Assembly (NCBI GenBank): GCA_045810265.1
Contig: JBJMWF010000331.1
Span: 1 to 19,328, forward strand
Length of the DNA stretch: 19,328 nt
Source: Scleromatobacter sp045810265
Lineage (GTDB): Bacteria; Pseudomonadota; Gammaproteobacteria; Burkholderiales; Burkholderiaceae_C
Direction of reading: 5' to 3'
The notes under the pieces are model-generated. The model was not told the DNA's origin. It saw only the letters and a program-made list of their open reading frames with translations, and made no database searches. Position 1 is the stretch's first letter; every line of letters begins with the position of its first letter. Of the stretch, positions 1 to 7,411 are shown piece after piece. A program made the translations under genes and the position numbers.

Positions 1-408
1 CCCGAGCGCCTCGCGGCACTGGTGTTTCTGGACGCCTACGTCGCCCGGGACGGCGACTCGTGCTGGTCGCTGGCGGGCGACTTCTACCGGCAGATCTTCA
101 CCGACGGGATGGGCATCGACGGCCGCTCGGTGCTGCCCCCGAAGCATCTGAAAGAGCGTGATCCGCGCTTCCAGCCCCATCCGCTGGCCTCGCTGACCCA
201 GGCATTGAAGCTTCGCCGCGGCGGCGTGGAGACGGTCGCCAGGCGAGGCATGGCCTGGGCCGGCCGCCACGAGCACAGCCCGTTCACCGCGACGTACCAG
301 CGCCTGCGCCAGGATCCGCAATGGGAAGTCGAGGCGATCGACTGCGGACACAACCTGATGGGCGAGGCGCCGGCGCAGACGGTCGACTTCCTGCTTCGGT
401 TCGCATAG
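1..408 (+). CDS. Alpha/beta hydrolase, C-terminal part (cut by window edge)
   Basis: The reading frame is open from the first base, so the 5' part lies outside the window; 135 codons and a TAG stop are visible. An in-frame GTG at 22 is not a believable start, because the coding signal continues upstream of it. The visible text fits the second half of an alpha/beta-fold hydrolase of the salicylate-esterase-like group: a strand ending LVFLDAYV followed by a DGDS turn, a helical lid-like section, and near the C-terminus DCGHNLMGEAP. The His of that last motif is the expected catalytic-triad base. The nucleophile elbow (GxSxG) would be in the missing part. Substrate cannot be told. The gene converges on dgoA with a 69-base gap and is probably unrelated to the sugar locus. 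Confidence 0.75.
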   Translation, partial: PERLAALVFLDAYVARDGDSCWSLAGDFYRQIFTDGMGIDGRSVLPPKHLKERDPRFQPHPLASLTQALKLRRGGVETVARRGMAWAGRHEHSPFTATYQRLRQDPQWEVEAIDCGHNLMGEAPAQTVDFLLRFA

Positions 409-456
409 CGACTCACATCGACGGATCGGGCAAGCGGACATGCGCCCCCGCAGCCT

Positions 457-472
457 GACCCCTGGCAGGGTC
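457..472 (-). terminator. Weak hairpin between convergent hydrolase and dgoA
   Basis: GACCC (457-461) and GGGTC (468-472) can pair around a six-base loop, just beyond the dgoA stop at the end of the long minus-strand operon. The stem is only five pairs and no T-run follows on either strand, so an intrinsic terminator is possible but weakly supported. Termination here may depend on Rho. Confidence 0.2.
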
Positions 473-477
473 CCCGC

Positions 478-1125
478 TCAGCGCCCGGGCGAGCTCGCGT
501 TCCAGGCGTCGACGTAGGCGCGCGCACGGGTGGCGATCTCGGCCACCGTCAGCTCGGGCTTGAACAACCCGCCGCCCAGGCCGAAGCCGGTGGCGCCCGC
601 GCGTCGCCAGGCGGCGATGTTGTCCGGCACGATGCCGCCCACCGGCCACAGCGGCAGGCTCGCCGGCAGCACGGTGGTGAGCCCGGTCAGGCCCGACTGG
701 GTCATCGCCTCGGCCGGGAAGATCTTCAAGGCGTCGGCGCCGGCGCGCCAGGCCGCGAAGGCCTCGGACGCCGTGAACACGCCGGGCACCGTGCGCATGC
801 CGCGCTCGCGCGCGCGGCGCACGACGGCAGCGTCGAAGTGCGGCGAGACGATCAGTGACGCGCCGGTGTCGCCGACGGCGTCCACCTGCGAGGTCTCGAG
901 CACGGTGCCGGCGCCGATCCAGGCGTCGGCCGGCGCCAGCGGAACGAGCGTGGCGATGGCGGCGATCGCGCCGGGCCGGTTCAGCGGCACTTCGAGCGCG
1001 CGAAAGCCCGCGTCGAACAGGACGCGGCCGATGTCGGCGGCGCGTTCGGGTTGCAAGCCGCGCAGGATCGCCACGAGCGGCAGCTCGGGCGGCCAGGGGC
1101 CGGCGTGCGTGTTGGGTTCGGTCAT
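478..1125 (-). CDS. dgoA: 2-dehydro-3-deoxy-6-phosphogalactonate aldolase
   Basis: Class I aldolase (EC 4.1.2.21) that splits 2-keto-3-deoxy-6-phosphogalactonate into pyruvate and D-glyceraldehyde-3-phosphate, the last step of the De Ley-Doudoroff route. The product is 215 aa, the usual size of the KDPG/KDPGal aldolase family. Visible landmarks are AILRG (19-23), LEVPLN with the acid/base Glu45, the GAGTVL strand (71-76), and GADALKIFPAE with the Schiff-base Lys134. The GGGLFKP phosphate-binding turn near residues 180-190 follows. The ATG at 1125 is chosen because AGGAG lies about nine bases upstream, and it overlaps the dgoK stop as ATGA, implying translational coupling. It is the last gene of the minus-strand operon. 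KDPG aldolase (Eda) is the alternative, but the fused neighbourhood with dgoK favours DgoA. Confidence 0.93.
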   Translation of the reverse strand: MTEPNTHAGPWPPELPLVAILRGLQPERAADIGRVLFDAGFRALEVPLNRPGAIAAIATLVPLAPADAWIGAGTVLETSQVDAVGDTGASLIVSPHFDAAVVRRARERGMRTVPGVFTASEAFAAWRAGADALKIFPAEAMTQSGLTGLTTVLPASLPLWPVGGIVPDNIAAWRRAGATGFGLGGGLFKPELTVAEIATRARAYVDAWNASSPGR

Positions 1126-2075
1126 GCCTTGAACTCCTGCGTTGCCAGCGCGCGCCAGGCGGCCAGCTGGATCTGCCGCGCGTCGAGCGACTCGAGGCGA
1201 CGGCCATGGTGATGCGCGCAGGCCGCATGCAGCGCGGCCAGCGCCGGCTCGCCGATGACGCGCACCGGCTCGTCATGCGAGGGCTGGCGTTGCGCGTCCG
1301 CCCATTCGGCGCCGATCAGCAGCCCACTGACGTAAGCGGCAGCCGCGCCCGGCGCGAGCGCGCCCGTGACGACGCGGGCGCGGGCGCCGAACAAGGCGTG
1401 CGTCAGCACTGGATTGGCAGCGACGTCCGCGACGCCCTGCAGGAAATCGGGGTCGCCTGCGACGCTGGCGTGGCGCATGCCGGCCGCGACGTCTGCGTCG
1501 GCCGTCTGCATCGCGCTGGCCAGCGTGCCGTGCTGGCGCAGCAGCGCGAACAGCTCGCCGGTCATGTAGGTACGAAGCTCGGTGATGCGGCCGGCGTGCA
1601 GCCGCACCCACTTGCTGTGCGTGCCGGGCAGCACGTAGCAGCCGTCGGAGGCGGCGGGGCCCAGCAGGTGCAAGGCACCGAAGAGCTGCGCCTCCTCGCC
1701 GCGCATCACGTCGACCGCGCCGGCCTGCCCGCGCAAGCAGTAGCCCGGCACGATGAACCAGCGCCGGTCCGGTGGTGCCTCGGTCACGGGCGCCAGGTGC
1801 CGCCCCAGCGCGGACAACGGCGTCTCGGCTTCGAGATACGGCACGGTCTGCCAGCCGATGGCCGAGCCGACCATGCCAGCCATCACGACCGGCAGCTCGG
1901 CGCTGGCCTGGGGCCAGCCGGCGATCAGGGCCTCGAGAGAGGCGCCGAAGCGCCCCTTGCACGCCTGGGCGCCCTGCCCATCCACACGCTCGCTGATCAG
2001 TTCGCCGTCGACGCCGATGAGCGCAGCTCGGCGGTGCGTGGTACCCCAGTCGATACCGATGAATGCAGCGGTCAT
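1122..2075 (-). CDS. dgoK: 2-dehydro-3-deoxygalactonokinase
   Basis: Cytoplasmic kinase (EC 2.7.1.58) that uses ATP to phosphorylate 2-keto-3-deoxygalactonate, supplying the DgoA substrate. The 317-aa product has the DgoK family pattern. The N-terminal phosphate loop is GIDWGTTHRRA (7-17). It is followed by AGMVGS (66-71), RGEEAQ (125-130), the family-typical PGTHSKW (150-156) and MTGELF (171-176), with a Gly/Ala-rich C-terminal adenosine-binding region. Its TGA stop overlaps the dgoA ATG by four bases. The ribosome-binding site before the ATG at 2075 is poor, and a strong GC hairpin lies only 15 bases upstream, so translation or transcript level may be set at that junction. Length and motifs are intact. 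Confidence 0.92.
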   Translation of the reverse strand: MTAAFIGIDWGTTHRRAALIGVDGELISERVDGQGAQACKGRFGASLEALIAGWPQASAELPVVMAGMVGSAIGWQTVPYLEAETPLSALGRHLAPVTEAPPDRRWFIVPGYCLRGQAGAVDVMRGEEAQLFGALHLLGPAASDGCYVLPGTHSKWVRLHAGRITELRTYMTGELFALLRQHGTLASAMQTADADVAAGMRHASVAGDPDFLQGVADVAANPVLTHALFGARARVVTGALAPGAAAAYVSGLLIGAEWADAQRQPSHDEPVRVIGEPALAALHAACAHHHGRRLESLDARQIQLAAWRALATQEFKA

Positions 2076-2090
2076 GTCGCCATTATCTTC

Positions 2091-2112
2091 GGGGCCGGCG
2101 CGCGCCGGCCCC
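2091..2112 (-). other. Perfect 10-bp inverted repeat between porin and dgoK
   Basis: GGGGCCGGCG (2091-2100) is exactly complementary to CGCCGGCCCC (2103-2112) across a CG centre, so the transcript can form a very stable hairpin (in practice about eight pairs and a CGCG-type loop). It sits in the 52-base gap after the porin stop and before dgoK. There is no U-tract on the minus-strand transcript, so it is more likely a partial terminator, RNA-end stabiliser or processing site than a full stop. Confidence 0.45.
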
Positions 2113-2127
2113 TCCGTCTTCGCAGGA

Positions 2128-3345
2128 TCAGAACCAGATCTCGACCTGCGCGCCGTAGGACACGGCGCTGGTCTTGTTGGTCGGCAGGCCGTTCTGCGGA
2201 TCTTCCGCCGCGGCGCGGTTGAAGCTCGCGAACGTGGCGTACAGGCGCAGTTCCGGACGCTTCCAGAAGTCCGGGCCGGTCGACAGCGCCGGGCCGATCG
2301 TGACCTTGGTCAGGTTCTCCGACGGGCCGCCCGATTCCTTGCGGTTGGAGTAGCCGACTTCGGTCAGGAACTTCAGATTCTTGCTCATCGCGAACGAGCC
2401 GCGGCCGCCGATCGAATAGCTGTTCCAGCTGGTCGTGTCGGTCTTGTCGTGCTGGTACAGCGCGATGGCCTGGCCGCCGAACGAGCCGATCTGCCACGAC
2501 GGGCTTTCGACGATGCGATACGTCTTGGTGCCCGAGTCGGCCAGCGCGTTGCCGAAGCCCTGGTTGATGTTGGTCGAGCCTTGCGAGTACTGCGCCCAGA
2601 TGTGGTTGCCGCCGCCGAAGAACTTGTCCTGCACGTGCTCGACCGTGAAGCCGAAGCCGTCCTGGCCCTTGCGACCGCCTTGCGAGTCGGCCTTGGAGTA
2701 GGTGGCCACCAGGCGCAGCTTGCCGTCCGGGTTGACGCCGATGTCATAGAGCTGGGCGTGCAGGCGCGCGATGCCGTTGCTGGGCGTCGCGGTGGTCGCC
2801 AGGCTGCCGTCGTCGTTGCGCACCGGGGTCGAATCGGTCTTGTAGCCGGAGAAGCCGAACTTGCCGAAGCCCGCGTCGATGTTCTCGACGCCGGCGCCCA
2901 CGCCCGACATGTTGGTGAAGAAGGTGTCGACGATGTGCACGTCGTCACGATCGCGGCGCTTGCCCATCCAGAACAGGGCCTGCGGCGCGATGTCCACGCC
3001 CTTCATCTCGACATAGGCCTGCTCGACGCCGAAGTTGTTGTTCGACTCCGTCTGCGGGCTGTAGTAGTTGGTCATCAGCACGGCGTTGAAGTCGACGCCG
3101 TCGGCCTTCATGGCCTGGGCCAGCTGGAACTCGCCGTAGAAGTCGCACTCGTTGCCCAGGCGGTACTTCAGGCCCGGGCTGTTCAGGCCATAGCACTGGC
3201 GCGATTCGCCGGAGACGTTGGTGGCGGCAGGGCCGCCGCGCAGGTAGCCGGTCCAGTCGACCGCGTGGGCGGAGACGCCGGCGAGGCCTGCGGCGCAGGC
3301 GATGGCGGCGCGAAAGACGGCCGTGGTGCGAGGTGTGATGTTCAT
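2128..3345 (-). CDS. LamB/maltoporin-family outer-membrane sugar porin
   Basis: A 405-aa exported protein with an N-terminal signal peptide: basic MNITPRTT, a hydrophobic Ala-rich core, and a likely cleavage after AHA at residue 28. The mature chain opens VDWTGYLRGG, like the first strand of LamB. It carries the LamB-family text YRLGNECDFYGEF, WMGKR, DVHIVD and GVGAGVENID, and ends in an aromatic Phe (VEIWF), the usual last residue of an outer-membrane barrel. The frame is open 24 codons further upstream, but the ATG at 3345 has a clean GGAGAC ribosome-binding site and begins the signal peptide. Placement between gguB and dgoK suggests it brings galactose or related sugars, or oligosaccharides containing them, across the outer membrane rather than maltodextrins. 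The substrate is inferred from context. Confidence 0.9.
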   Translation of the reverse strand: MNITPRTTAVFRAAIACAAGLAGVSAHAVDWTGYLRGGPAATNVSGESRQCYGLNSPGLKYRLGNECDFYGEFQLAQAMKADGVDFNAVLMTNYYSPQTESNNNFGVEQAYVEMKGVDIAPQALFWMGKRRDRDDVHIVDTFFTNMSGVGAGVENIDAGFGKFGFSGYKTDSTPVRNDDGSLATTATPSNGIARLHAQLYDIGVNPDGKLRLVATYSKADSQGGRKGQDGFGFTVEHVQDKFFGGGNHIWAQYSQGSTNINQGFGNALADSGTKTYRIVESPSWQIGSFGGQAIALYQHDKTDTTSWNSYSIGGRGSFAMSKNLKFLTEVGYSNRKESGGPSENLTKVTIGPALSTGPDFWKRPELRLYATFASFNRAAAEDPQNGLPTNKTSAVSYGAQVEIWF

Positions 3346-3405
3346 CTGTTTGTCTCCTGAACGGGCTTTTGAAATCGCAGGACAAGGCTTCGCCCTGCGC
3401 GGGAA

Positions 3406-3417
3406 TTGCCAACGCAA
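3406..3417. promoter_or_regulatory. Short TTGC-N4-GCAA palindrome upstream of porin
   Basis: TTGC (3406-3409) and GCAA (3414-3417) form a small inverted repeat about 60 bases upstream of the porin ATG, inside the 174-base gap after gguB. The gap is long enough for a promoter private to porin-dgoK-dgoA, and the palindrome could be an operator. The pattern is short enough to be chance. Confidence 0.2.
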
Positions 3418-3421
3418 ACTG

Positions 3422-3439
3422 CGCGCCGTGGACGGCGCG
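3422..3439 (-). other. Hairpin in gguB-porin gap (7-bp stem)
   Basis: CGCGCCG (3422-3428) pairs with CGGCGCG (3433-3439) around a TGGA loop. It lies between gguB and the porin, and no T-run follows on the minus strand. With the hairpin at 3496-3511 it could lower read-through from the ABC genes into the porin, or protect the 3' end of the gguB message. Confidence 0.35.
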
Positions 3440-3495
3440 TTCTCAATCAGAAATCCGGCCGGCCGCTCTTTTCGAGTCGTGTCGACCGCCGCGCA

Positions 3496-3511
3496 CCCGA
3501 CCGTGGTCGGG
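3496..3511 (-). other. Hairpin directly after gguB (7-bp stem)
   Basis: CCCGACC (3496-3502) and GGTCGGG (3505-3511) are perfect complements around two bases, starting nine bases beyond the gguB stop codon on the minus strand. There is no U-tract, so full intrinsic termination is unlikely. A 3'-end stabilising or attenuating stem-loop between the transporter genes and the porin is the simplest reading. Confidence 0.4.
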
Positions 3512-3519
3512 CACTCCTC

Positions 3520-4728
3520 TCATTTGTTCTTGTTGTAGACGTCAACGCAAACGGCAGCCAGCAGGACGATGCCCTTGATCACCTGTTGGTAATCGATGCC
3601 GATGCCGAGGATGGACATGCCGTTGTTCATCACGCCCATCACGAATGCGCCGATGACAGCGCCGAGAACCTTGCCGACACCGCCCGACGCCGAAGCGCCA
3701 CCTATGAAGCATGCCGCGATCACGTCCAATTCGAAACCCAAACCTGCCTTGGGTGTTGCGGTATTGAGACGCGCCGCAAAGACCAGGCCTGCGAGCGCGG
3801 CCAGCGCGCCCATGTTGACGAACGTCAGGAAGGACAGCCGCTCCGTCTTGATGCCCGACAGCCGTGCCGCCTTCGCATTGCCGCCCAGCGCGTAGATGCG
3901 ACGGCCGACGGTGGTGCGGCGGGTGACGAAGTCGTAGACCAGCATCAGCGCGAACATCACGATCAGCACGTTGGGCAGGCCCTTGTACGAGGCCAGCATC
4001 CAGCAGAACCAGACGATGACCACCGCGAACGCGATGTTCTTGGCCAGGAAGAACGCGCCCGGCTCCTCTTCCATCGCATGCTTGACGTGGCCCGCCCGTT
4101 CGCGCAGCTTGACCGCGAACAGCGCGATGGCAACGATCGCGCCCAGCGCGAGCGAGCTGATGCGCAGCGTCTCGCCGTTGAAGAAGTCGGGGATGAAGCC
4201 AGAGCTGAGCAGCTGGAACGCTTCAGGGAACGGCCCCACCGACTGGCCCTGCAGCAGCGCCAGCGCCAGCCCCTTGAAGACGAGCATGCCGGCCAGCGTG
4301 ACGATGAAGGACGGTATCTTCAGGTACGCGACGAACCAGCCCTGGGCGCCGCCGATCACGCCGCCGACCAACAGGCATAGCACCGAGGCGGTGGCGAAGT
4401 TCCAGTTGTAGTTGACCATCAGCACCGCTGCCAGCGCGCCGATGAAGCCCGACACCGAACCCACCGACAGGTCGATGTGGCCGGCCACGATCACCAGCAG
4501 CATGCCCAGCGCCATGATGACGATGTAGCTGTTCTGCAGGATCAGGTTGGTCAGGTTCAACGGCTTGAGCAGCGTGCCGTCGGTCATGTACTGGAAGAAC
4601 GCCATGATCGCCACGAGCGACAGCAGCATGCCGTACTCGCGGACGTTGTTCTTCAGGAAGCCGCCGTATGTGCGCGCGGGTGCCGGCACGGGGGCCTCTG
4701 GGGTCATTTTGTCTTCCATGATGCTCAT
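3520..4728 (-). CDS. gguB: Sugar ABC transporter permease (GguB/XylH type)
   Basis: Inner-membrane permease of the ChvE-GguAB importer (carbohydrate uptake type 2 family). The 402-aa product has an N-terminal cytoplasmic tail followed by many hydrophobic segments. The conserved VIVAGHIDLSVGSVSGFIGA appears in the first third, a cytoplasmic loop LGGNAKAARLSGIK in the last third (the coupling region facing the ATPase), and the re-entrant ACFIGGASASGGVGKVLGAV near the end. Length and motifs match the XylH/GguB branch. The start is uncertain: ATGs at 4728, 4719 and 4707 are all in frame. The last has a GGAAG stretch five bases upstream, and the first lies 19 bases after the gguA stop. All three give an intact transporter. 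Expected sugars in this family are galactose, arabinose, fucose, glucose and xylose. Confidence 0.93.
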   Translation of the reverse strand: MSIMEDKMTPEAPVPAPARTYGGFLKNNVREYGMLLSLVAIMAFFQYMTDGTLLKPLNLTNLILQNSYIVIMALGMLLVIVAGHIDLSVGSVSGFIGALAAVLMVNYNWNFATASVLCLLVGGVIGGAQGWFVAYLKIPSFIVTLAGMLVFKGLALALLQGQSVGPFPEAFQLLSSGFIPDFFNGETLRISSLALGAIVAIALFAVKLRERAGHVKHAMEEEPGAFFLAKNIAFAVVIVWFCWMLASYKGLPNVLIVMFALMLVYDFVTRRTTVGRRIYALGGNAKAARLSGIKTERLSFLTFVNMGALAALAGLVFAARLNTATPKAGLGFELDVIAACFIGGASASGGVGKVLGAVIGAFVMGVMNNGMSILGIGIDYQQVIKGIVLLAAVCVDVYNKNK

Positions 4729-4747
4729 GATGCTGCGTGCGCCTCGA

Positions 4748-6334
4748 TCACGCCAATCCTTGTTTCACGATCGCCCGCATGATCTTCTCCTGCGAGGCTT
4801 CCGCCGCCGAGAATTCGCCGACGAAACGGCCCTCGTTCATGACGTAGATGCGGTCGCACATGCCCAGCAGTTCGGGCATCTCCGAGGAGATCATCAGGAT
4901 GCATTTGCCCTCGTCCGCCAGCGCCGCCATGATCGAGTAGATCTCGAACTTGGCGCCGACGTCGATGCCGCGAGTCGGTTCGTCCAGGATCAGCAGCTCG
5001 GGCCGGGAGAACAGCCACTTGCCCAGCACCACCTTCTGCTGGTTGCCGCCCGACAGGTTGACCGTCTGCTGCATCACGCTGGCGCAGCGGATGTTGAGCT
5101 TGCGGCGGTAGTCGGCGGCCGCCGCGAACTCGGCCCCGCCGTCGATCACGCCGGCCGACGAGACGGCCTTCAGGTTGGCCAGGCTGATGTTGTGGCGGAT
5201 GTCGTCCTCCAGCAACAACCCCAGGCTCTTGCGATCCTCGGTGACATACGCGATGCCGTGGTCGATGGCCTTGCGGATGGTCGAGACGTCGATTGCCTGG
5301 CCATGCATGCGCACCTCGCCGCGGATGCGCTGGCCGTACGCACGTCCGAACACGCTCATCGCAAGCTCGGTGCGCCCGGCGCCCATCAGCCCCGCGATGC
5401 CGACGATCTCGCCGCGCTTGACCTTCAGGCTGACGCCCTTGACGACGTCGCGGTCTGCGTGCACCGGATGCGCGACATGCCAGTCGCGCACCTCGAACAC
5501 CGTCTCGCCCGCCTCGGGCGCGAGACGCGCGCGCGGCGGATAGCGATCGGCCAGTTCGCGCCCGACCATGGCGCGGATGATGTGGTCTTCGCTGATGGCG
5601 TCGGCCTTGCAATCGAACGACTGCACGGTCGAGCCGTCGCGCAGCACGGTGATGGAGTCGGCCACGCGGGAGATTTCGTTGAGCTTGTGCGAGATCAGGA
5701 TGCAGGAGATGCCCTGCGCCCGCAGCTCGATCAGCAGGTCCAGCAATGCCTGGCTGTCATGCTCGTTCAGGCTCGCGGTGGGCTCGTCCAGGATCAGCAA
5801 GCGCACCCGCTTGGCGAGCGCCTTGGCGATCTCCACCAGTTGCTGCTTGCCGACGCCCAGGTTGGTGATCAGCGCCGACGGCGATTCCTTCAGCCCCACC
5901 TTGGCGAGCAGCTCGCGCGTGCGGCGCGTGCCCTCGGCCCAGTCGATGATGCCGAAACGCTGCGGCTCGTTACCGAGGAAGATGTTCTCGGCGATCGACA
6001 GCAGCGGCACCAGCGCCAGCTCCTGGTGGATGATGATGATGCCGGCTTGCTCGCTGTCGGCGATGCCCTTGAAGTGGCGCACCTCGCCCTCGTAGCGGAT
6101 CTCGCCCTCGTAGGTGCCGTGCGGATAGACGCCGCTGAGCACCTTCATCAGTGTGGACTTGCCGGCGCCGTTTTCGCCGACGATCGCGTGGATCTCGCCG
6201 GCGCGCACCGTCAGGTCGACGTTGTCGAGCGCCACGACGCCCGGAAAGGTCTTGCGGATGCCGCGCATCTCCAGGATGGGGCCGCCGGCCGCTTTCGCGG
6301 CGGCCGCCTCATCGCGTTGCAAGGTCTCGATCAT
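4748..6334 (-). CDS. gguA: Sugar ABC transporter ATP-binding protein (GguA, two ABC domains)
   Basis: A 528-aa ATPase with two tandem nucleotide-binding domains, as in the XylG/MglA/GguA family, driving sugar uptake through GguB. Domain 1 has Walker A GENGAGKST (53-61), a Q-loop near IIHQELALVP (101-110), a relaxed signature LGVGKQQ (159-165), Walker B LLILDEP (179-185) and an H-loop SHK (215-217). Domain 2 has the degenerate Walker A GLMGAGRTE (315-323), in which Arg replaces the usual Lys, a canonical LSGGNQQ (428-434) and Walker B LLILDEP (447-453). Such asymmetry is normal for this family. It starts 18 bases after the chvE stop and ends 19 bases before gguB, so the three are cotranscribed. 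The ribosome-binding site is weak, consistent with translational coupling. Confidence 0.95.
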   Translation of the reverse strand: MIETLQRDEAAAAKAAGGPILEMRGIRKTFPGVVALDNVDLTVRAGEIHAIVGENGAGKSTLMKVLSGVYPHGTYEGEIRYEGEVRHFKGIADSEQAGIIIIHQELALVPLLSIAENIFLGNEPQRFGIIDWAEGTRRTRELLAKVGLKESPSALITNLGVGKQQLVEIAKALAKRVRLLILDEPTASLNEHDSQALLDLLIELRAQGISCILISHKLNEISRVADSITVLRDGSTVQSFDCKADAISEDHIIRAMVGRELADRYPPRARLAPEAGETVFEVRDWHVAHPVHADRDVVKGVSLKVKRGEIVGIAGLMGAGRTELAMSVFGRAYGQRIRGEVRMHGQAIDVSTIRKAIDHGIAYVTEDRKSLGLLLEDDIRHNISLANLKAVSSAGVIDGGAEFAAAADYRRKLNIRCASVMQQTVNLSGGNQQKVVLGKWLFSRPELLILDEPTRGIDVGAKFEIYSIMAALADEGKCILMISSEMPELLGMCDRIYVMNEGRFVGEFSAAEASQEKIMRAIVKQGLA

Positions 6335-6352
6335 GGAATGCGCGGCCCGTCG

Positions 6353-7411
6353 TTACTTGATCTGCGATTCCTTGTAGTAGCCGCTGTCGACCAGGATGTG
6401 GTGCCAGTTCGACTTGTCCACCAGCACCGGCTTGAGCAGGTACGACGGCACGACCTTGACGCCGTTGTTGTACGTCTTGGTGTCGTTGATCTCGGGCTGC
6501 TTGCCGCCCAGCACCGCGTCGACCATGCCGGCGGTGACCTTGGCGAGTTCGCGCGTGTCCTTGAAGATCGTCGTGGTCTGCTCGCCCGCGAGGATGGACT
6601 TGACCGACGGCACTTCCGCGTCCTGGCCGGTGACCACCGGCATCGCGACGCCGCCCTTGCCGTAGCCCACGCCCTTGAGCGAGGACAGGATGCCGATCGA
6701 CAGGCCGTCGTACGGCGACAGCACGGCGTCGACGTGCGCACCGTTGTAGTAGGCCGACAGCAGGTTGTCCATGCGGGCCTGCGCCACCGCGCCGTCCCAG
6801 CGCAGCGTGGAGACCTTGTCCATGCCCAGCTGCTTGCTGCGCACCACCAGCTTGCCGGAGTCGATGTAGGGCTTGAGCACCGACATCGCGCCGTTGTAGA
6901 AGAAGAACGCGTTGTTGTCGTCCGGCGAGCCGCCGAACAGCTCGATGTTGAACGGGCCCTTGGCCGTCTTCAGCTTGAGGTTGTCGACGATCGAATCGGC
7001 CTGCAGCACGCCGACCTGGAAGTTGTCGAAGGTGGCGTAGTAGTCGACGTTCTTCGAGCCCTTGATCAGGCGGTCGTACGCGATGACCTTGACGCCCTTG
7101 TCGGCGGCCTTCTGCAGCACGTTGGACAGCGTGGTGCCGTCGATCGACGCGATCACCAGCACCTTGTCGCCCTTGGTGACCATGTTCTCGATCTGCGCGA
7201 GCTGGTTCGGGATGTCGTCGTCGGCGTATTGCAGGTCGGTCTTGTAGCCGCGCGCCTGCAGCACCTTGACCATGTTGTCGCCGTCGGCGATCCAGCGGGC
7301 GGACGACTTGGTCGGCATCGCGATCCCGACGGTGCCCTTGTCCTGTGCCGAGGCACCAAAAGCCACCACGCCAAAGGCCACCGCGGCCAGCACTGTCTTG
7401 AGGAATTTCAC
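6353..7411 (-). CDS. chvE: Multiple-sugar periplasmic binding protein (ChvE)
   Basis: Periplasmic substrate-binding protein of the GguAB importer, in the family that binds galactose, arabinose, glucose, xylose and fucose. The 352-aa product begins with signal peptide MKFLKTVLAAVAF and a likely cleavage near ASA/Q at residue 22. The mature N-terminus GTVGIAMPTKSSARWIADGD (26-45) is typical of ChvE, with Trp40 a sugar-stacking candidate, and AYDRLI (111-116) is the family's second-strand sugar motif. The start is taken as GTG at 7411, because GGAGAC sits eight bases upstream and it opens a proper signal peptide. The frame runs 58 codons further upstream without signal-like content, so a longer call would be wrong. 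It is the first gene of the minus-strand operon, divergent from the LysR regulator. In Agrobacterium ChvE also presents sugars to VirA; nothing here suggests that role. Confidence 0.95.
   Translation of the reverse strand: MKFLKTVLAAVAFGVVAFGASAQDKGTVGIAMPTKSSARWIADGDNMVKVLQARGYKTDLQYADDDIPNQLAQIENMVTKGDKVLVIASIDGTTLSNVLQKAADKGVKVIAYDRLIKGSKNVDYYATFDNFQVGVLQADSIVDNLKLKTAKGPFNIELFGGSPDDNNAFFFYNGAMSVLKPYIDSGKLVVRSKQLGMDKVSTLRWDGAVAQARMDNLLSAYYNGAHVDAVLSPYDGLSIGILSSLKGVGYGKGGVAMPVVTGQDAEVPSVKSILAGEQTTTIFKDTRELAKVTAGMVDAVLGGKQPEINDTKTYNNGVKVVPSYLLKPVLVDKSNWHHILVDSGYYKESQIK

Noticed and set aside
855..3360. Long plus-strand frames opposite dgoA, dgoK and the porin
   Set aside because: These are antisense to well-supported genes, with shadow-like Arg/Ala-rich products and no recognisable domain.
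3441..3450. TCTCAATCAG upstream of the porin as a third copy of the 15-base repeat
   Set aside because: Only the CAAT and CAG parts match and the spacing within the motif differs, so it is not distinguishable from chance.
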